NCBI GenBank assembly: GCA_052298855.1
Contig: DAVZXP010000010.1
Location: forward strand, 1 to 64,000
Direction: 5' to 3'
Origin: Fimenecus sp052298855
GTDB lineage: Bacteria > Bacillota > Clostridia > Oscillospirales > Acutalibacteraceae
Length of the DNA stretch: 64,000 nucleotides
The notes below the pieces were generated by a model. The model was not told the DNA's origin and did no database searches. It was given only the letters and a program-made list of their open reading frames with translations. Below, piece by piece: positions 33,277-42,602 of this stretch (its first letter is position 1; each line of letters starts with the position of its first letter). Made by a program: the position numbers and the translations under genes.

Positions 33277-33976
33277 ACTCTTTATTTCTAAAGCCTGTAA
33301 TGTCCTTTATCACTTCGCCTGCAATTATAAGTCCTGCGACAGACGGAGTAAATGAGTTACTGCCGGGGTAACGCACGCCCGTTTCGCTTTTAATCGGCTT
33401 TTCTTTTGAATATACTACTTTTAGCTTTTTTATTCCACGCTTTTTGAGCTGTGTTCTCATAACCTTTGCGAGAGGACAAACAGAGGTTTTATAAATATCG
33501 GCAACTTCAAACATTTCGGGATTTACCTTGTTGCCGGCACCCATACTTGAAATTATCGGCGTTTTTACTTTATCAGCGTTGACAACAAGCTCAATTTTAC
33601 CTGCCACCGTATCGATAGCGTCAATTATATAATCGTATTTTGAGAAATCAAATTCATTTGCCGTTTCGGGCAGATAAAATGTTTTATAGGTGTTCACTTC
33701 GGCGCTTGGGTTTATATCGAGAATTCTTTCCCTCATAACGTCAACCTTATATTGACCAATCGTGCTTGTGAGAGCAACTAATTGTCTGTTAAGGTTTGTC
33801 GGGGAGACAACATCATTGTCAATAAGGTCTAATTTGCCGATACCTGCTCTCGACAAAGCTTCGCAGGCAAACGAGCCTACGCCGCCGACGCCGAAAACCG
33901 CAACATAGGAGTTTTTAATCTTTTCCATATTTTCATTGCCGAAAAGCATTTGCGTTCTTTCGTATATTTCATTCAT
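33275..33976 (-). CDS. tcdA: tRNA threonylcarbamoyladenosine dehydratase TcdA
   Basis: A 233-residue E1/ThiF-family enzyme that cyclises t6A37 in tRNA with ATP. Visible are the nucleotide-binding GVGGVGSFACEALSRAG, DNDVVSPTNLNRQ, IDAIDTVAGK, SSMGAGNKVNPEMFEVADI and the ending GSNSFTPSVAGLIIAGEVI, typical of YgdL/CsdL. Works on the same tRNA base as MtaB encoded one gene away, which is either coincidence or a loose t6A-modification cluster. ATG 33976 is the likely start; an in-frame GTG lies three codons upstream. Confidence 0.92.
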   Translation of the reverse strand: MNEIYERTQMLFGNENMEKIKNSYVAVFGVGGVGSFACEALSRAGIGKLDLIDNDVVSPTNLNRQLVALTSTIGQYKVDVMRERILDINPSAEVNTYKTFYLPETANEFDFSKYDYIIDAIDTVAGKIELVVNADKVKTPIISSMGAGNKVNPEMFEVADIYKTSVCPLAKVMRTQLKKRGIKKLKVVYSKEKPIKSETGVRYPGSNSFTPSVAGLIIAGEVIKDITGFRNKE

Positions 33977-34093
33977 AATTTTCACCCATAACAGTATGAC
34001 AGATTTTTATATTTTTTTCAACCGTGAAATTATTGAATAATTGTCCGTTTTTCCGAATATATTTTTATAGGTAAATTTTAAGGAGGAACGCAA

Positions 34094-35617
34094 ATGAATA
34101 TCAACACGGTAAATACCGATATTTCAATGAAAAAGCTTGCTTTTGAGGAAACTGCCGAGCAACAGATAGAAAGCGACATAACCTTACCCGATTATTTTCC
34201 CGATATTGTCAGGGTAATAAAATGCACGCTGAAAGCAAATATTGTCTCGGTGTCCTCGGGCGGAAATCGTATAACCGCCGACGGAAACGCAATTATTTCT
34301 GTTCTCTACATATGCGAAAGCGGTAAACTGCATTGCTTTGAGCAGAAAATTCCCGTTTCAAAACACGTCGAAACGCCAAAGGCTGAGGAGTGTACGTGTG
34401 TTGCGAGCGCAAAAACGCAATATGTAAACTGTCGTGTTATCAGCCAGCGGAGAATTGATATAAGAGGCAGCATAGGGATTGATTTTAAGGCGTATGAAAA
34501 ATGCGATAAAAGCATTGTTTCTTCGTGCGAGAATAAAAATATTCAGCTGAGGACTAAAACTGCGAACGTTTCAAATCTAAAAGACTGCGTTTCAAGATGT
34601 TTTTCAATGAATGAAACGATTGAAATCGGTGCTTCACAGGGTACTATCGGTCAGATTGTTCGTTGTAATGCGATTGCCGTGCTTGACAGCACAAAACTTG
34701 TTGCGGGCAAAATCCTTGTTAAAGGCGAATTGAAGGTCAAGGTAGTTTTCTTGACTGACGGCGAGTGTGTATTGGAAAAAATTGAAAATTCAATGCCCAT
34801 AAGTCAAATTATCGAGGCTGCAACAACAGAGAGCTGTTCTGATTTTGTGACGCTTAGTGTTCCGTCCGTCGAGGTGCACGCAAAAACAGATTCAAGCGGT
34901 GCGTTGAGGCTTATTGATGTGTCGGCTATAATAAGGGCGGATGTAAACGTTTATGAAAATGAGGAAATACAGTATACTACCGATGCGTATTCAACGGAAT
35001 ATGAAACGGATTTTCAAAGAGAAAGCGTTGAGCTTAAAAGCATATTTGAAAAGTTTAACGACACTTATCTTTGCAAGGGCTCGGTTGAGATAAGCGGCTC
35101 GGCCGTTAAATCGATTGAGGATATTTCCTGTAACGGATTAAATTATACTGTATCGTTATCGGGAAATGAAATGCTCATAAGCGGTAAAGCCAATGTCAGC
35201 TTCCTCGCCGTTAATTCCGAGGATGAATTACAATCGTTTGACAGGGAATTGGATTTTCAATATAAGCGTGCAACGACTCTGGGAGAAAGATTTTCCGCAA
35301 GCTGTAATGTTACGCCAACGGGCATTGATTATATTCTTTCTGCCGAAAACAAGCTTGATATCAGAATTGAAACCGAAATAAGCGGCTTGATTTTTGACGC
35401 TTCAAAGAAACAGATTATTTCGGATATATCCTGCGACGAAGCAAAGAAAAAGAAAAAGCGTTCGGCGGCACTGACTATTTACTTTGCACAACAGGGAGAG
35501 GAAATTTGGGAAATCGCAAGGAGGTACAACACAAGAGTCGATTTGATTTGTGCCGAAAATAATATAAATTCCGATTGTGTTGAGCAAAATCAAAAGCTTT
35601 ACATACCGTCTGTGTAA
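34094..35617 (+). CDS. SPOCS (DUF3794) and LysM domain protein, SipL-like
   Basis: A 507-residue protein with repeated SPOCS/DUF3794 domains. The first begins near VNTDISMKKLAFEETAEQQI (residues ~5-24) with SDITLPDYFPDIVRVIKC; further copies follow around 170-290 and 310-430. A C-terminal LysM domain (~457-507: YFAQQGEEIWEIARRYNT, LYIPSV) ends it. This is the layout of Clostridium difficile SipL, a coat morphogenesis protein that binds SpoIVA at the forespore surface. That role is inferred from architecture. It has a strong AAGGAGG ribosome site and a terminator after it, so it is a single-gene unit. Confidence 0.88.
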   Translation: MNINTVNTDISMKKLAFEETAEQQIESDITLPDYFPDIVRVIKCTLKANIVSVSSGGNRITADGNAIISVLYICESGKLHCFEQKIPVSKHVETPKAEECTCVASAKTQYVNCRVISQRRIDIRGSIGIDFKAYEKCDKSIVSSCENKNIQLRTKTANVSNLKDCVSRCFSMNETIEIGASQGTIGQIVRCNAIAVLDSTKLVAGKILVKGELKVKVVFLTDGECVLEKIENSMPISQIIEAATTESCSDFVTLSVPSVEVHAKTDSSGALRLIDVSAIIRADVNVYENEEIQYTTDAYSTEYETDFQRESVELKSIFEKFNDTYLCKGSVEISGSAVKSIEDISCNGLNYTVSLSGNEMLISGKANVSFLAVNSEDELQSFDRELDFQYKRATTLGERFSASCNVTPTGIDYILSAENKLDIRIETEISGLIFDASKKQIISDISCDEAKKKKKRSAALTIYFAQQGEEIWEIARRYNTRVDLICAENNINSDCVEQNQKLYIPSV

Positions 35618-35623
35618 TTTATC

Positions 35624-35651
35624 GCCCTTCGAGAAATCGAGGGGCATTTTT
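35624..35651 (+). terminator. Intrinsic terminator after the SPOCS-LysM gene
   Basis: GCCCTTCGA and TCGAGGGGC pair around GAAA and are followed by ATTTTT. Confidence 0.8.
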
Positions 35652-35708
35652 CAACAAATAAGCAAGAGTGCATAAAATGTAATGAAGTATTTTACGGGCG
35701 GTGAAACA

Positions 35709-35924
35709 ATGAATCTTATAATAAAACTTTCCTCGGTAACTTATGCTCTCAAGGCAAGAGATACGTTAAAGCTGAAGGGCATCCGTTCAACCGTGGAAAA
35801 AAATCCGAGACCTAAAGCGAAAGAGGGTTGCAGCTATATACTTTATGTTTATAACGCACCGAAGGATACGGTTTCGCTTTTAGAAAGCCACGGAATTCCT
35901 GTAACGGAAGCCGTGTGGAAATAA
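35709..35924 (+). CDS. DUF3343 small protein, putative Se/S carrier-like
   Basis: A 71-residue protein matching the DUF3343 pattern: an opening beta strand and helix (IIKLSSVTYALKARDTL), a basic NPRPKAKEGCSY loop with the single cysteine, and a C-terminal helix (DTVSLLESHGIPV). Family members are found beside selenium or sulfur genes and are thought to carry Se/S. Here it directly precedes, and shares TAATG with, a cysteine desulfurase, which fits a sulfur-transfer partnership. ATG 35709 sits behind GGGCGGTG; an upstream in-frame ATG 35682 is possible. Confidence 0.82.
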   Translation: MNLIIKLSSVTYALKARDTLKLKGIRSTVEKNPRPKAKEGCSYILYVYNAPKDTVSLLESHGIPVTEAVWK

Positions 35925-37069
35925 TGGTGTATTTTGATAATGCCGCAACGACCTATCCAAAGCCCGAAAGTGTGATTTCTGCCGTTTCAAACGCAATGCG
36001 GTTTTACGGTGCAAATCCCGGCAGAGCAGGGCACGATATGGCGTATTCTACGGCCGAAATGATATATGACACAAGAAAGCTTGCAAGTAATATGTTTGGT
36101 GTAGATAAACCGGAAAACGTTATTTTCACTCCGAACTGCACTTATGCATTGAACTGCGCAATTAAAGGCTTGGCTAAAAAGGGCTCGCATTTTATTATAT
36201 CCTCTTTGGAGCATAATGCCGTTGTAAGACCGCTTGAAACACTAAAAAACAGGGGCATATGTGATTACAGTATTGCAAGGGTTGAAAAATACGACGGAGA
36301 AACCTATATGAATTTTGAAAGGCTCATCAGAGATAATACCGTTGCGATAATATGTACAGGTGCTTCAAATGTTTTCGGTAAAATGCCGTCTTTAAGGGGC
36401 TTATCATCGCTTTGCAAAAATTACGGTTTGAAATTTATCGTTGACGGCGCACAAATTTCGGGCATATATGATATAAATTGCAAGAGAGACGGTATCGATA
36501 TTCTTTGTGTTGCCGCACACAAGGGCTTATATGCACCTATGTCCTCGGGAATGATGATAATAAACGGAGATATTCCGCTTGAAACCGTGGTTGAGGGCGG
36601 AACGGGCAGCTATTCTGCCGTGCTTTCACAGCCGAATAATTTGCCCGAGAGATTTGAAAGCGGCACATTGAGCGTGCCTTTGATAGCAGGCATAAACGCA
36701 GGTATGAAATTCGTAAACAGGGTAGGTATTGAAAATATACGCTCACACGAATTATCTGTTGTCAAAAGAATTAACAATGAGTTAAAATCAATTCGAAATG
36801 TTATAGCTTATACGGATTTTGAGGCAGAATATGAGAGCTTTGCTCCGCTTATTTCTTTTAATATAGAAAAAATGAACAGCGAAGAGGTCGGAAAGCTTCT
36901 GAATGAAAACGGAATAGCCGTTCGTTCGGGCTTGCATTGTGCTGTTTTGGCACACAAAGCCTACGGCACAGTCGAAACGGGAACGGTCAGAATTGCTCCG
37001 TCGTATTTCACAAATAAAAATGATGTTAATTTATTGTTAAAATCAATAATTAAAATTGCAAAAGGCTGA
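35924..37069 (+). CDS. Cysteine desulfurase-family protein (class V aminotransferase)
   Basis: A 381-residue PLP enzyme. It begins MVYFDNAATTYPKP; SSLEHNAVVRPLE, FIVDGAQISG and VAAHKGLYAP (PLP lysine) follow, then GTLSVPLIAGI and RSGLHCAVLAHKAYGT with the catalytic cysteine, and RIAPSYFTN at the end. This is the stand-alone cysteine-desulfurase family seen next to DUF3343 genes, not a suf or isc cluster member. It should take sulfur (or selenium) from cysteine (selenocysteine). ATG 35924 overlaps the DUF3343 stop. Confidence 0.9.
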   Translation: MVYFDNAATTYPKPESVISAVSNAMRFYGANPGRAGHDMAYSTAEMIYDTRKLASNMFGVDKPENVIFTPNCTYALNCAIKGLAKKGSHFIISSLEHNAVVRPLETLKNRGICDYSIARVEKYDGETYMNFERLIRDNTVAIICTGASNVFGKMPSLRGLSSLCKNYGLKFIVDGAQISGIYDINCKRDGIDILCVAAHKGLYAPMSSGMMIINGDIPLETVVEGGTGSYSAVLSQPNNLPERFESGTLSVPLIAGINAGMKFVNRVGIENIRSHELSVVKRINNELKSIRNVIAYTDFEAEYESFAPLISFNIEKMNSEEVGKLLNENGIAVRSGLHCAVLAHKAYGTVETGTVRIAPSYFTNKNDVNLLLKSIIKIAKG

Positions 37070-37077
37070 TATTTATG

Positions 37078-37140
37078 ATACAATATATCACGATTATATA
37101 CTATTATATTTTTATTTAACGTGATATATTGTATTTTTTG
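37078..37140 (+). terminator. Long perfect inverted repeat before cdaA, terminator or operator
   Basis: ATACAATATATCACG (37078-37092) and CGTGATATATTGTAT (37120-37134) are a perfect 15-bp inverted repeat with a 27-base AT-rich centre, followed by TTTTTTG. It may end the desulfurase transcript, or be a protein-binding site upstream of cdaA. Confidence 0.6.
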
Positions 37141-37157
37141 TCGAAAAGGGTGGTTTA

Positions 37158-38027
37158 ATGGAAAAAATGATGGCTGTGTCAGACTTCTTTTACGAAATAA
37201 AAAACGCCATTTTATCTTTTAACGGAATTTCGGACATACTCGATATTCTTTTTGTTGCGTTGATTATTTACGGTGCATTGGTTTTGATTAGGGATACAAA
37301 GGCTATACAGCTTGCAAAGGGCTTTGTTCTGATTTGGATTGTTTATGCTATTGTTTCTGTGCTTAAAATGCAGGCAAGCTCCTATATTTTTTCCTTGTTT
37401 TTCCCGAATTTGTTTTTAATCCTGATTGTCATTTTTACACCCGAGATAAGACATGCACTTGAAAGCGTCGGACGAAGCTCATTTGTCAATATCGTAAAGG
37501 GTAACGACAAGACAAAAAAATATGAGCCTGTCAGCAGAATGATCAACTCCGTATGCCGTTCGTGCGCTGAAATGAGCGATAAGAAAATCGGAGCCTTGAT
37601 AGTTTTTGAAAGAGGCTCGCTGCTTGGACAAATAATCGAAACGGGCACAAGAATTGACGCAGAGCCGTCTGTTGAAATGATTGAGAATATATTTTTCCCG
37701 AAAGCACCGCTTCATGACGGCGCAATGATTATAAAGGACCGCAGAATTTGTGCGGCAGGCTGCATACTTCCGTTGACTGCAAACACAAATATCAACAGCG
37801 CTCTCGGTACAAGACATCGTGCCGCAATTGGTATGAGTGAGCAGAGCGACGCTTTGGTGGTTGTTGTTTCCGAGGAGACGGGTACTATTTCAGTTGCCGA
37901 AAAGGGAAATCTTAAAAGAAATCTTTCAGACGGCGATTTACGTGAATTACTTACTAAAACTTTTATTCCCGTAGATAATGATGAAAAAAGAATTTTCAAA
38001 TCTTTTATAAAGGGGCGTCATAAATAA
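37158..38027 (+). CDS. cdaA: Diadenylate cyclase CdaA (c-di-AMP synthase)
   Basis: A 289-residue membrane enzyme making c-di-AMP from two ATP. Three membrane helices fill residues ~25-95, then the DAC domain: FTPEIRHALESVGR, the DGAMIIKDRRI motif (Asp ~187), ILPLT, and GTRHRAAIGMSEQSDA (RHR ~219-221). c-di-AMP controls potassium and osmotic balance and cell-wall state in Gram-positives. Its stop overlaps the start of the YbbR gene, the classical cdaA-cdaR pair; glmM does not follow here. Confidence 0.96.
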   Translation: MEKMMAVSDFFYEIKNAILSFNGISDILDILFVALIIYGALVLIRDTKAIQLAKGFVLIWIVYAIVSVLKMQASSYIFSLFFPNLFLILIVIFTPEIRHALESVGRSSFVNIVKGNDKTKKYEPVSRMINSVCRSCAEMSDKKIGALIVFERGSLLGQIIETGTRIDAEPSVEMIENIFFPKAPLHDGAMIIKDRRICAAGCILPLTANTNINSALGTRHRAAIGMSEQSDALVVVVSEETGTISVAEKGNLKRNLSDGDLRELLTKTFIPVDNDEKRIFKSFIKGRHK

Positions 38028-39325
38028 TGAAAGAAAAAATGTCAAAATTCAGACGCTTTTTTAATTTCCATAAGTGGTTTTCAAACAACAAATTTGTTGC
38101 TTGCTTTTCACTTTTTGCCGCATTTTGCATTTGGCTGTGGATTTCCATTGACAAAAGCCCGATTGTTGAGAATGTTATAGTTTCCGTTCCCGTTTATATT
38201 GAAACGGAAAACAGCGTGCCCTCTCAGCTCGGACTAAAGGTTTTCGGAAATTCAAATTATACGGTTGATGTTACGGTTTCGGGCAAAAAATTCGTTGTTT
38301 CTTCACTCACGGCAGACGACATTAAAGTAACGGCACAAACAAACTTTGTTGATTCGGCAGGTAATAAATCCTTGCTTTTGAAGGCTACACCGACAAAAAA
38401 TCAAGATTTTACAATAGTATCGCTTTCACAAAACTATATTTCCGTATATTTTGATACCTATAAAGAAAAGGAATTTCCGTTGGAGGCAAATATTGTTACC
38501 GAGCTTAACAGTATTGTTCCCGACGGCTGTATTCAAGGCAATGTGGTATTTTCAAAAAGCACCGTCAGAGTCAGCGGACCGACAACGGAGGTTAACAAGG
38601 TTACAGGTGTTGCAGCAACTGTAAATGTTGATAAGGCTATTGAAGCCACGACTACCTTTACACCCGACATTCAGCTTCTCGGCGCACCAAGCTCGGATTT
38701 TGCCAATACCTCGGTCGATATAGGCGATGCCGGAATTACGCTTACCGTTCCTGTTCTCAAGGAGGTTGTTCTTCCTACTACAGTTACGCTTAAAAATGCA
38801 CCTGCCGATTACCTTTCGGGCTCAATGAATATGTCTGTGCATCCGTCAAGCATTAAGGTTGGCATTCCTGTTGAAAAAATTGATGATATTAAAGAAATCA
38901 GCGTAGGAACGATTGATTTTAACAGCCTTGATGCAGGTAATAACACATTCACATTTAAGAAGGATGATATTACAGATTATATGATAACCGACTCGGTTGA
39001 AAAATTCAGAGTCAGCGTGAATATGGGCAATGTTGTATCAACTTATGTTAATATTCCGTCGTCAAATATTTCTGTTGTAAAGCAAAAAACAGGCTATGAA
39101 GCTACTGTTGCACAGCAATCGATATCAAATGTAAAAATTGTCGGACCTGCAAGTGTTATTGACTCTCTAAACCCCAACAACGTATATGCCGATATTGACG
39201 TTTCACAGGTCAGCGCAACCTCAGGAACGGTTACTGTCCCCGTTAATATTTCGATACGTGATAACACGTCGTGTTGGGCGAACGGAGATTATTCCGTTCA
39301 AGTGACAATTAAAGCTAATTCATAA
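38027..39325 (+). CDS. cdaR: YbbR-domain regulator of CdaA
   Basis: A 432-residue protein with one N-terminal membrane helix (FVACFSLFAAFCIWLWISID) and an extracytoplasmic part of repeated YbbR domains (PVYIETENSVPS, VPVLKEVVLPTTVTL, VYADIDVSQVSATSGT and others). CdaR binds CdaA outside the cell and modulates c-di-AMP synthesis. The start overlaps the cdaA stop by ATAATG. Length and order agree with the family. Confidence 0.92.
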   Translation: MKEKMSKFRRFFNFHKWFSNNKFVACFSLFAAFCIWLWISIDKSPIVENVIVSVPVYIETENSVPSQLGLKVFGNSNYTVDVTVSGKKFVVSSLTADDIKVTAQTNFVDSAGNKSLLLKATPTKNQDFTIVSLSQNYISVYFDTYKEKEFPLEANIVTELNSIVPDGCIQGNVVFSKSTVRVSGPTTEVNKVTGVAATVNVDKAIEATTTFTPDIQLLGAPSSDFANTSVDIGDAGITLTVPVLKEVVLPTTVTLKNAPADYLSGSMNMSVHPSSIKVGIPVEKIDDIKEISVGTIDFNSLDAGNNTFTFKKDDITDYMITDSVEKFRVSVNMGNVVSTYVNIPSSNISVVKQKTGYEATVAQQSISNVKIVGPASVIDSLNPNNVYADIDVSQVSATSGTVTVPVNISIRDNTSCWANGDYSVQVTIKANS

Positions 39326-39343
39326 TTATTGTGAGGTATAAAA

Positions 39344-40321
39344 TTGAGTAATCAAGTCAGCAAAAAGCATAAAACCTCTGTCGGCGGTCAGGCGTTGATC
39401 GAGGGTATAATGATGCGTGGACCTAAGGGTGCAGCTATGTCTGTAAGGCTTCCGAACGGCACAATTGAAACTGAATACAAAGACGTTAAGCCGTGGAGAG
39501 AAAAGAATAAATTCTTTTCCTTGCCGCTTGTAAGAGGCATTGTCGGCTTCGTTGAGTCGCTTGTTACGGGCTACGGTTATCTTATGGAGTCTGCCGAAAA
39601 ATCAACGCAAGGTCTTGAAAATCCGCCCGAAGAGGAGCTTTCAAAATTCGATAAGTGGATTGAAAAGCACTTTGGCGAAAAAATGATGAACATTGTCGGA
39701 GTAATATCGGCAGTTTTAGGCTTTGGGCTTGCTTTCTTTTTGTTTATGTGGCTTCCCTCATTTTTTGTCGATAAGGTAACCTTCGGAAAGCTGCTTGAAT
39801 TTCATCCGCTTTTTGAGGGCATAATCAGAATAATCATATTTGTTCTTTATATGCTCGCTGTTTCTCATATGAAAGATATTCACCGTGTGTTTATGTATCA
39901 CGGAGCAGAGCACAAATCGATTTTTTGCTATGAAAACGGACTTGAATTGACCGTTGAAAACGTAAGAAAGCAGAGCAGATTTCATCCGAGATGCGGTACA
40001 AGCTTTATGTTTGTAATGATACTTTTGAGCATTTTGCTTTCGTCTGCGCTTGTGCTTATTTTCCCGAATCTTGCCGACATAAACAGAATGCTTTGGATAC
40101 TTATTAAGCTTCTTATTATGCCGCTTGTAATGGGTATCGGATATGAGTTTATCAAATACGCAGGCAAGCACGATAACCTGCTTGTTAAAATTCTTTCTGC
40201 GCCCGGACTTTGGATGCAGAGAATTACGACCAAAGAGCCTACCGACGATATAATCGAGGTCGGAATTGAGGCCATTAAGGCTGTTCTTACCGATAATCCC
40301 GAGGATGACGAAATAAAATGA
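39344..40321 (+). CDS. DUF1385 (YqhQ-like) membrane protein
   Basis: A 325-residue protein. The N-terminal VGGQALIEGIMMRGPKGAAM is the DUF1385 signature; several membrane helices follow, and the second half has HMKDIHRVFMYHGAEHKSIF and RFHPRCGTSFM, also family marks with possible metal ligands (His, Cys). The function is unknown. TTG 39344 is the start, behind GTGAGGT. The next gene, prmC, overlaps by four bases; DUF1385-prmC(-prfA) is a common Firmicutes order, but prfA is absent here. Confidence 0.9.
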   Translation: MSNQVSKKHKTSVGGQALIEGIMMRGPKGAAMSVRLPNGTIETEYKDVKPWREKNKFFSLPLVRGIVGFVESLVTGYGYLMESAEKSTQGLENPPEEELSKFDKWIEKHFGEKMMNIVGVISAVLGFGLAFFLFMWLPSFFVDKVTFGKLLEFHPLFEGIIRIIIFVLYMLAVSHMKDIHRVFMYHGAEHKSIFCYENGLELTVENVRKQSRFHPRCGTSFMFVMILLSILLSSALVLIFPNLADINRMLWILIKLLIMPLVMGIGYEFIKYAGKHDNLLVKILSAPGLWMQRITTKEPTDDIIEVGIEAIKAVLTDNPEDDEIK

Positions 40322-41157
40322 CGATAAATGAGCTTTACGGTATCGGCTTAAAAATGCTCAAGGAAAGCGATAATGCCGATTATTCGTTCGATTGCGATTG
40401 CCTTTTTACAGCTTTTACCGGCATCAATAAGACAAGGCGGATTATTAACCGTGACGACGATATTTCCGCTGAAGCCGAAAATATTTTTCTTTCAGCCGTT
40501 AAAAGAAGAATTGACGGTGAGCCATTGCAGTATATTCTCGGCGAGTGGGAATTTATGGGACTTCCCTTTAAGGTGGGGGAGGGCGTGCTTATTCCTCGTC
40601 CCGAAACCGAAATGCTTGTTGAAACAGCTAATGAATTTTTGAAAAATAAGGAAAATGCTGTTGTTTTCGATTTATGTGCAGGAAGCGGCGCAATCGGTCT
40701 AAGCGTTGCAAGGTATAATCCGAATGTAACCGTCTATCTTTTTGAAAAATACGACGGTGCTCTTAAATATTTAAGAGAGAACGCAGGCTTGCTCGAACTT
40801 TCAAATGTTAAAATATTAAAATATGATATTTTTAACGGCTTCCCAAACGATTTGCCGAAAGCTGATGTTTTGCTTTCAAATCCGCCGTATATTAAAGATG
40901 ATGAAGTACCGCTTTTGCAAAAAGAGGTTTCTTTTGAGCCTTACACCGCATTGAAGGGCGGAGTGGACGGACTTGTTTTCTATAAAGCGATACACGACAG
41001 ATGGCTTGACGGCGTAAAAAAAGGCGGAATTATCGTTTTTGAGTGCGGCGACGGGCAGTCGGAAGATATAAAAAGTATGTTTTCTGATAAATCTGATAAA
41101 ATTTCGGTCTTGTATGACTTTAACGATATTGACAGAACAGTCAAAATAAATGTATAA
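40318..41157 (+). CDS. prmC: Release factor glutamine methyltransferase PrmC
   Basis: A 279-residue SAM-dependent enzyme that methylates the Gln of the GGQ motif in release factors. Seen are the N-terminal helical substrate domain, LQYILGEWEFMGLPFKV and LIPRPETEMLVE, the SAM loop DLCAGSGAIGLSVA, and the catalytic LSNPPYIK. Overlaps the DUF1385 gene by ATGA. Its usual partner prfA is not in this window. Confidence 0.94.
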   Translation: MTINELYGIGLKMLKESDNADYSFDCDCLFTAFTGINKTRRIINRDDDISAEAENIFLSAVKRRIDGEPLQYILGEWEFMGLPFKVGEGVLIPRPETEMLVETANEFLKNKENAVVFDLCAGSGAIGLSVARYNPNVTVYLFEKYDGALKYLRENAGLLELSNVKILKYDIFNGFPNDLPKADVLLSNPPYIKDDEVPLLQKEVSFEPYTALKGGVDGLVFYKAIHDRWLDGVKKGGIIVFECGDGQSEDIKSMFSDKSDKISVLYDFNDIDRTVKINV

Positions 41158-41181
41158 TAATATAATATTCAGGAGAAAAAT

Positions 41182-41853
41182 ATGTTATTTAGTATTTTAC
41201 ATGGCGCATCGGGTATTGAGATTGCAATTCTCTTTTTGGCTCGCTTGTTTGTTGTTTTTTGCACCTTGCCCGTGCATGAATACGCACACGCACTTGTAGC
41301 TGATAAATTAGGCGATAAAACCGCAAGACTTTCGGGTAGACTTACGCTCAATCCAATGGCTCACATTGACATCTTGGGTGCAATAATGATTTTGTTTGTC
41401 GGCTTCGGCTATGCAAAGCCTGTGCCTGTCAACCCACGTAATTTCAAAAATCCTAAAAAGGGAATGGCGCTTACTGCGCTTGCAGGACCGTTTTCAAATA
41501 TTCTGATGGCTGTTGTCTTTATGTTTTTGTCAAACGTTCTGTCTCTTTTCGGAAGCTCGTTATTTGTTCAGGCATTTTACGTTTTCTTCTCATTTGCCGC
41601 TTCAATAAATATCGGACTTGCCGTTTTCAATCTTATTCCGATACCGCCGCTTGACGGCTCAAGAGTTTTGGAACTGCTTATTCCCGATAAATACTATTAT
41701 AAATTTGCACAGTACGAAAGATATATTGTTATTGTTATTTTCGGACTTATAGTTTTCGGCGTGCTTGACGCACCGCTTGCATTCTTGCAAAATCATCTCT
41801 ATTCGGCACTTAATTATATTGTCAGCTTGCCGTTCAGAGCTTTCAAAGGATAA
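41182..41853 (+). CDS. Site-2 protease family (M50) membrane metalloprotease
   Basis: A 223-residue multi-helix protein. PVHEYAHALVADKLGD has the HExxH zinc motif, and NLIPIPPLDGSRVL supplies the third ligand Asp. This is the compact group of site-2 proteases without PDZ domains, often found beside scpA in Firmicutes. The family cuts transmembrane segments of regulators; the target here is unknown. scpA starts five bases after its stop. Confidence 0.92.
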   Translation: MLFSILHGASGIEIAILFLARLFVVFCTLPVHEYAHALVADKLGDKTARLSGRLTLNPMAHIDILGAIMILFVGFGYAKPVPVNPRNFKNPKKGMALTALAGPFSNILMAVVFMFLSNVLSLFGSSLFVQAFYVFFSFAASINIGLAVFNLIPIPPLDGSRVLELLIPDKYYYKFAQYERYIVIVIFGLIVFGVLDAPLAFLQNHLYSALNYIVSLPFRAFKG

Positions 41854-41857
41854 TTTA

Positions 41858-42598
41858 ATGGAAAAGATTTCTTATAAGGTTGAGGCGTTTGAGGGTCCGC
41901 TTGACCTTTTGCTTTACCTTATTTCTAAGCATAAATTGGATATTTACGACATACCGATTGTTGAGCTTGTCGATCAATATATCGCCTATGTTCGCTCAAT
42001 GGAAAATGACGATTTATACGTTGCGAGTGAATTTATTGAAATGGCGGCAAGGCTTGTTTACATTAAATCGGTATCTCTTTTGCCTGTTTATGAGGAGGCA
42101 GAGGAGCTAAAGCGTGAGCTTACGGGAGAACTGATTGAGTACAGAGACTGTCAGCTTATGGCAGGTAAGCTTTCCGAGCTGACTGACGGATTTGATAAAT
42201 TTATCAGAAAGCCGACTGAATTGGAAATTGACTATACATATACAAGACTTCATGAGGGAAATGAGCTTTTGCGTGCCTATCTAAATGCGGCAGGAAGAAA
42301 GCTTCGTAATTTACCTCCGCCGGTTGAGGTTTTTCGTGAAATAGTTGCGAAAAAGATAGTTTCTGTCGGCTCAAAAATCAAATCTATTTTTACAAAGCTA
42401 TCAAAAGCGGGAAAAAAAGAAAAAATGGCAGAGCTTTTCAACGGTGCCGAAAGCCGTTCGGATCTTGTCGCAACCTTTCTTGCGATACTTGAGCTTGCAA
42501 AATCAAAAAAGATAAATGTTATCGGTGACGGCGCAGATGTTGACATTGAGTTGCTCGCTACCGATATTGAAGAAATGAATTCGGAAGAGTGGGAATAA
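41858..42598 (+). CDS. scpA: Segregation and condensation protein A
   Basis: A 246-residue kleisin that links the Smc heads with ScpB during chromosome segregation. The N-terminal domain has VEAFEGPLDLLLYLISKHKLD (interrupted), IYDIPIVELVDQYI and FIEMAARLVYIKSVSLLP; the C-terminal winged helix ends with ATFLAILELAKSKKI. ATG 41858 comes right after AAAGGA at the end of the protease gene. scpB follows after four bases, the universal pair. Confidence 0.95.
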   Translation: MEKISYKVEAFEGPLDLLLYLISKHKLDIYDIPIVELVDQYIAYVRSMENDDLYVASEFIEMAARLVYIKSVSLLPVYEEAEELKRELTGELIEYRDCQLMAGKLSELTDGFDKFIRKPTELEIDYTYTRLHEGNELLRAYLNAAGRKLRNLPPPVEVFREIVAKKIVSVGSKIKSIFTKLSKAGKKEKMAELFNGAESRSDLVATFLAILELAKSKKINVIGDGADVDIELLATDIEEMNSEEWE

Positions 42599-42602
42599 TT
42601 TA

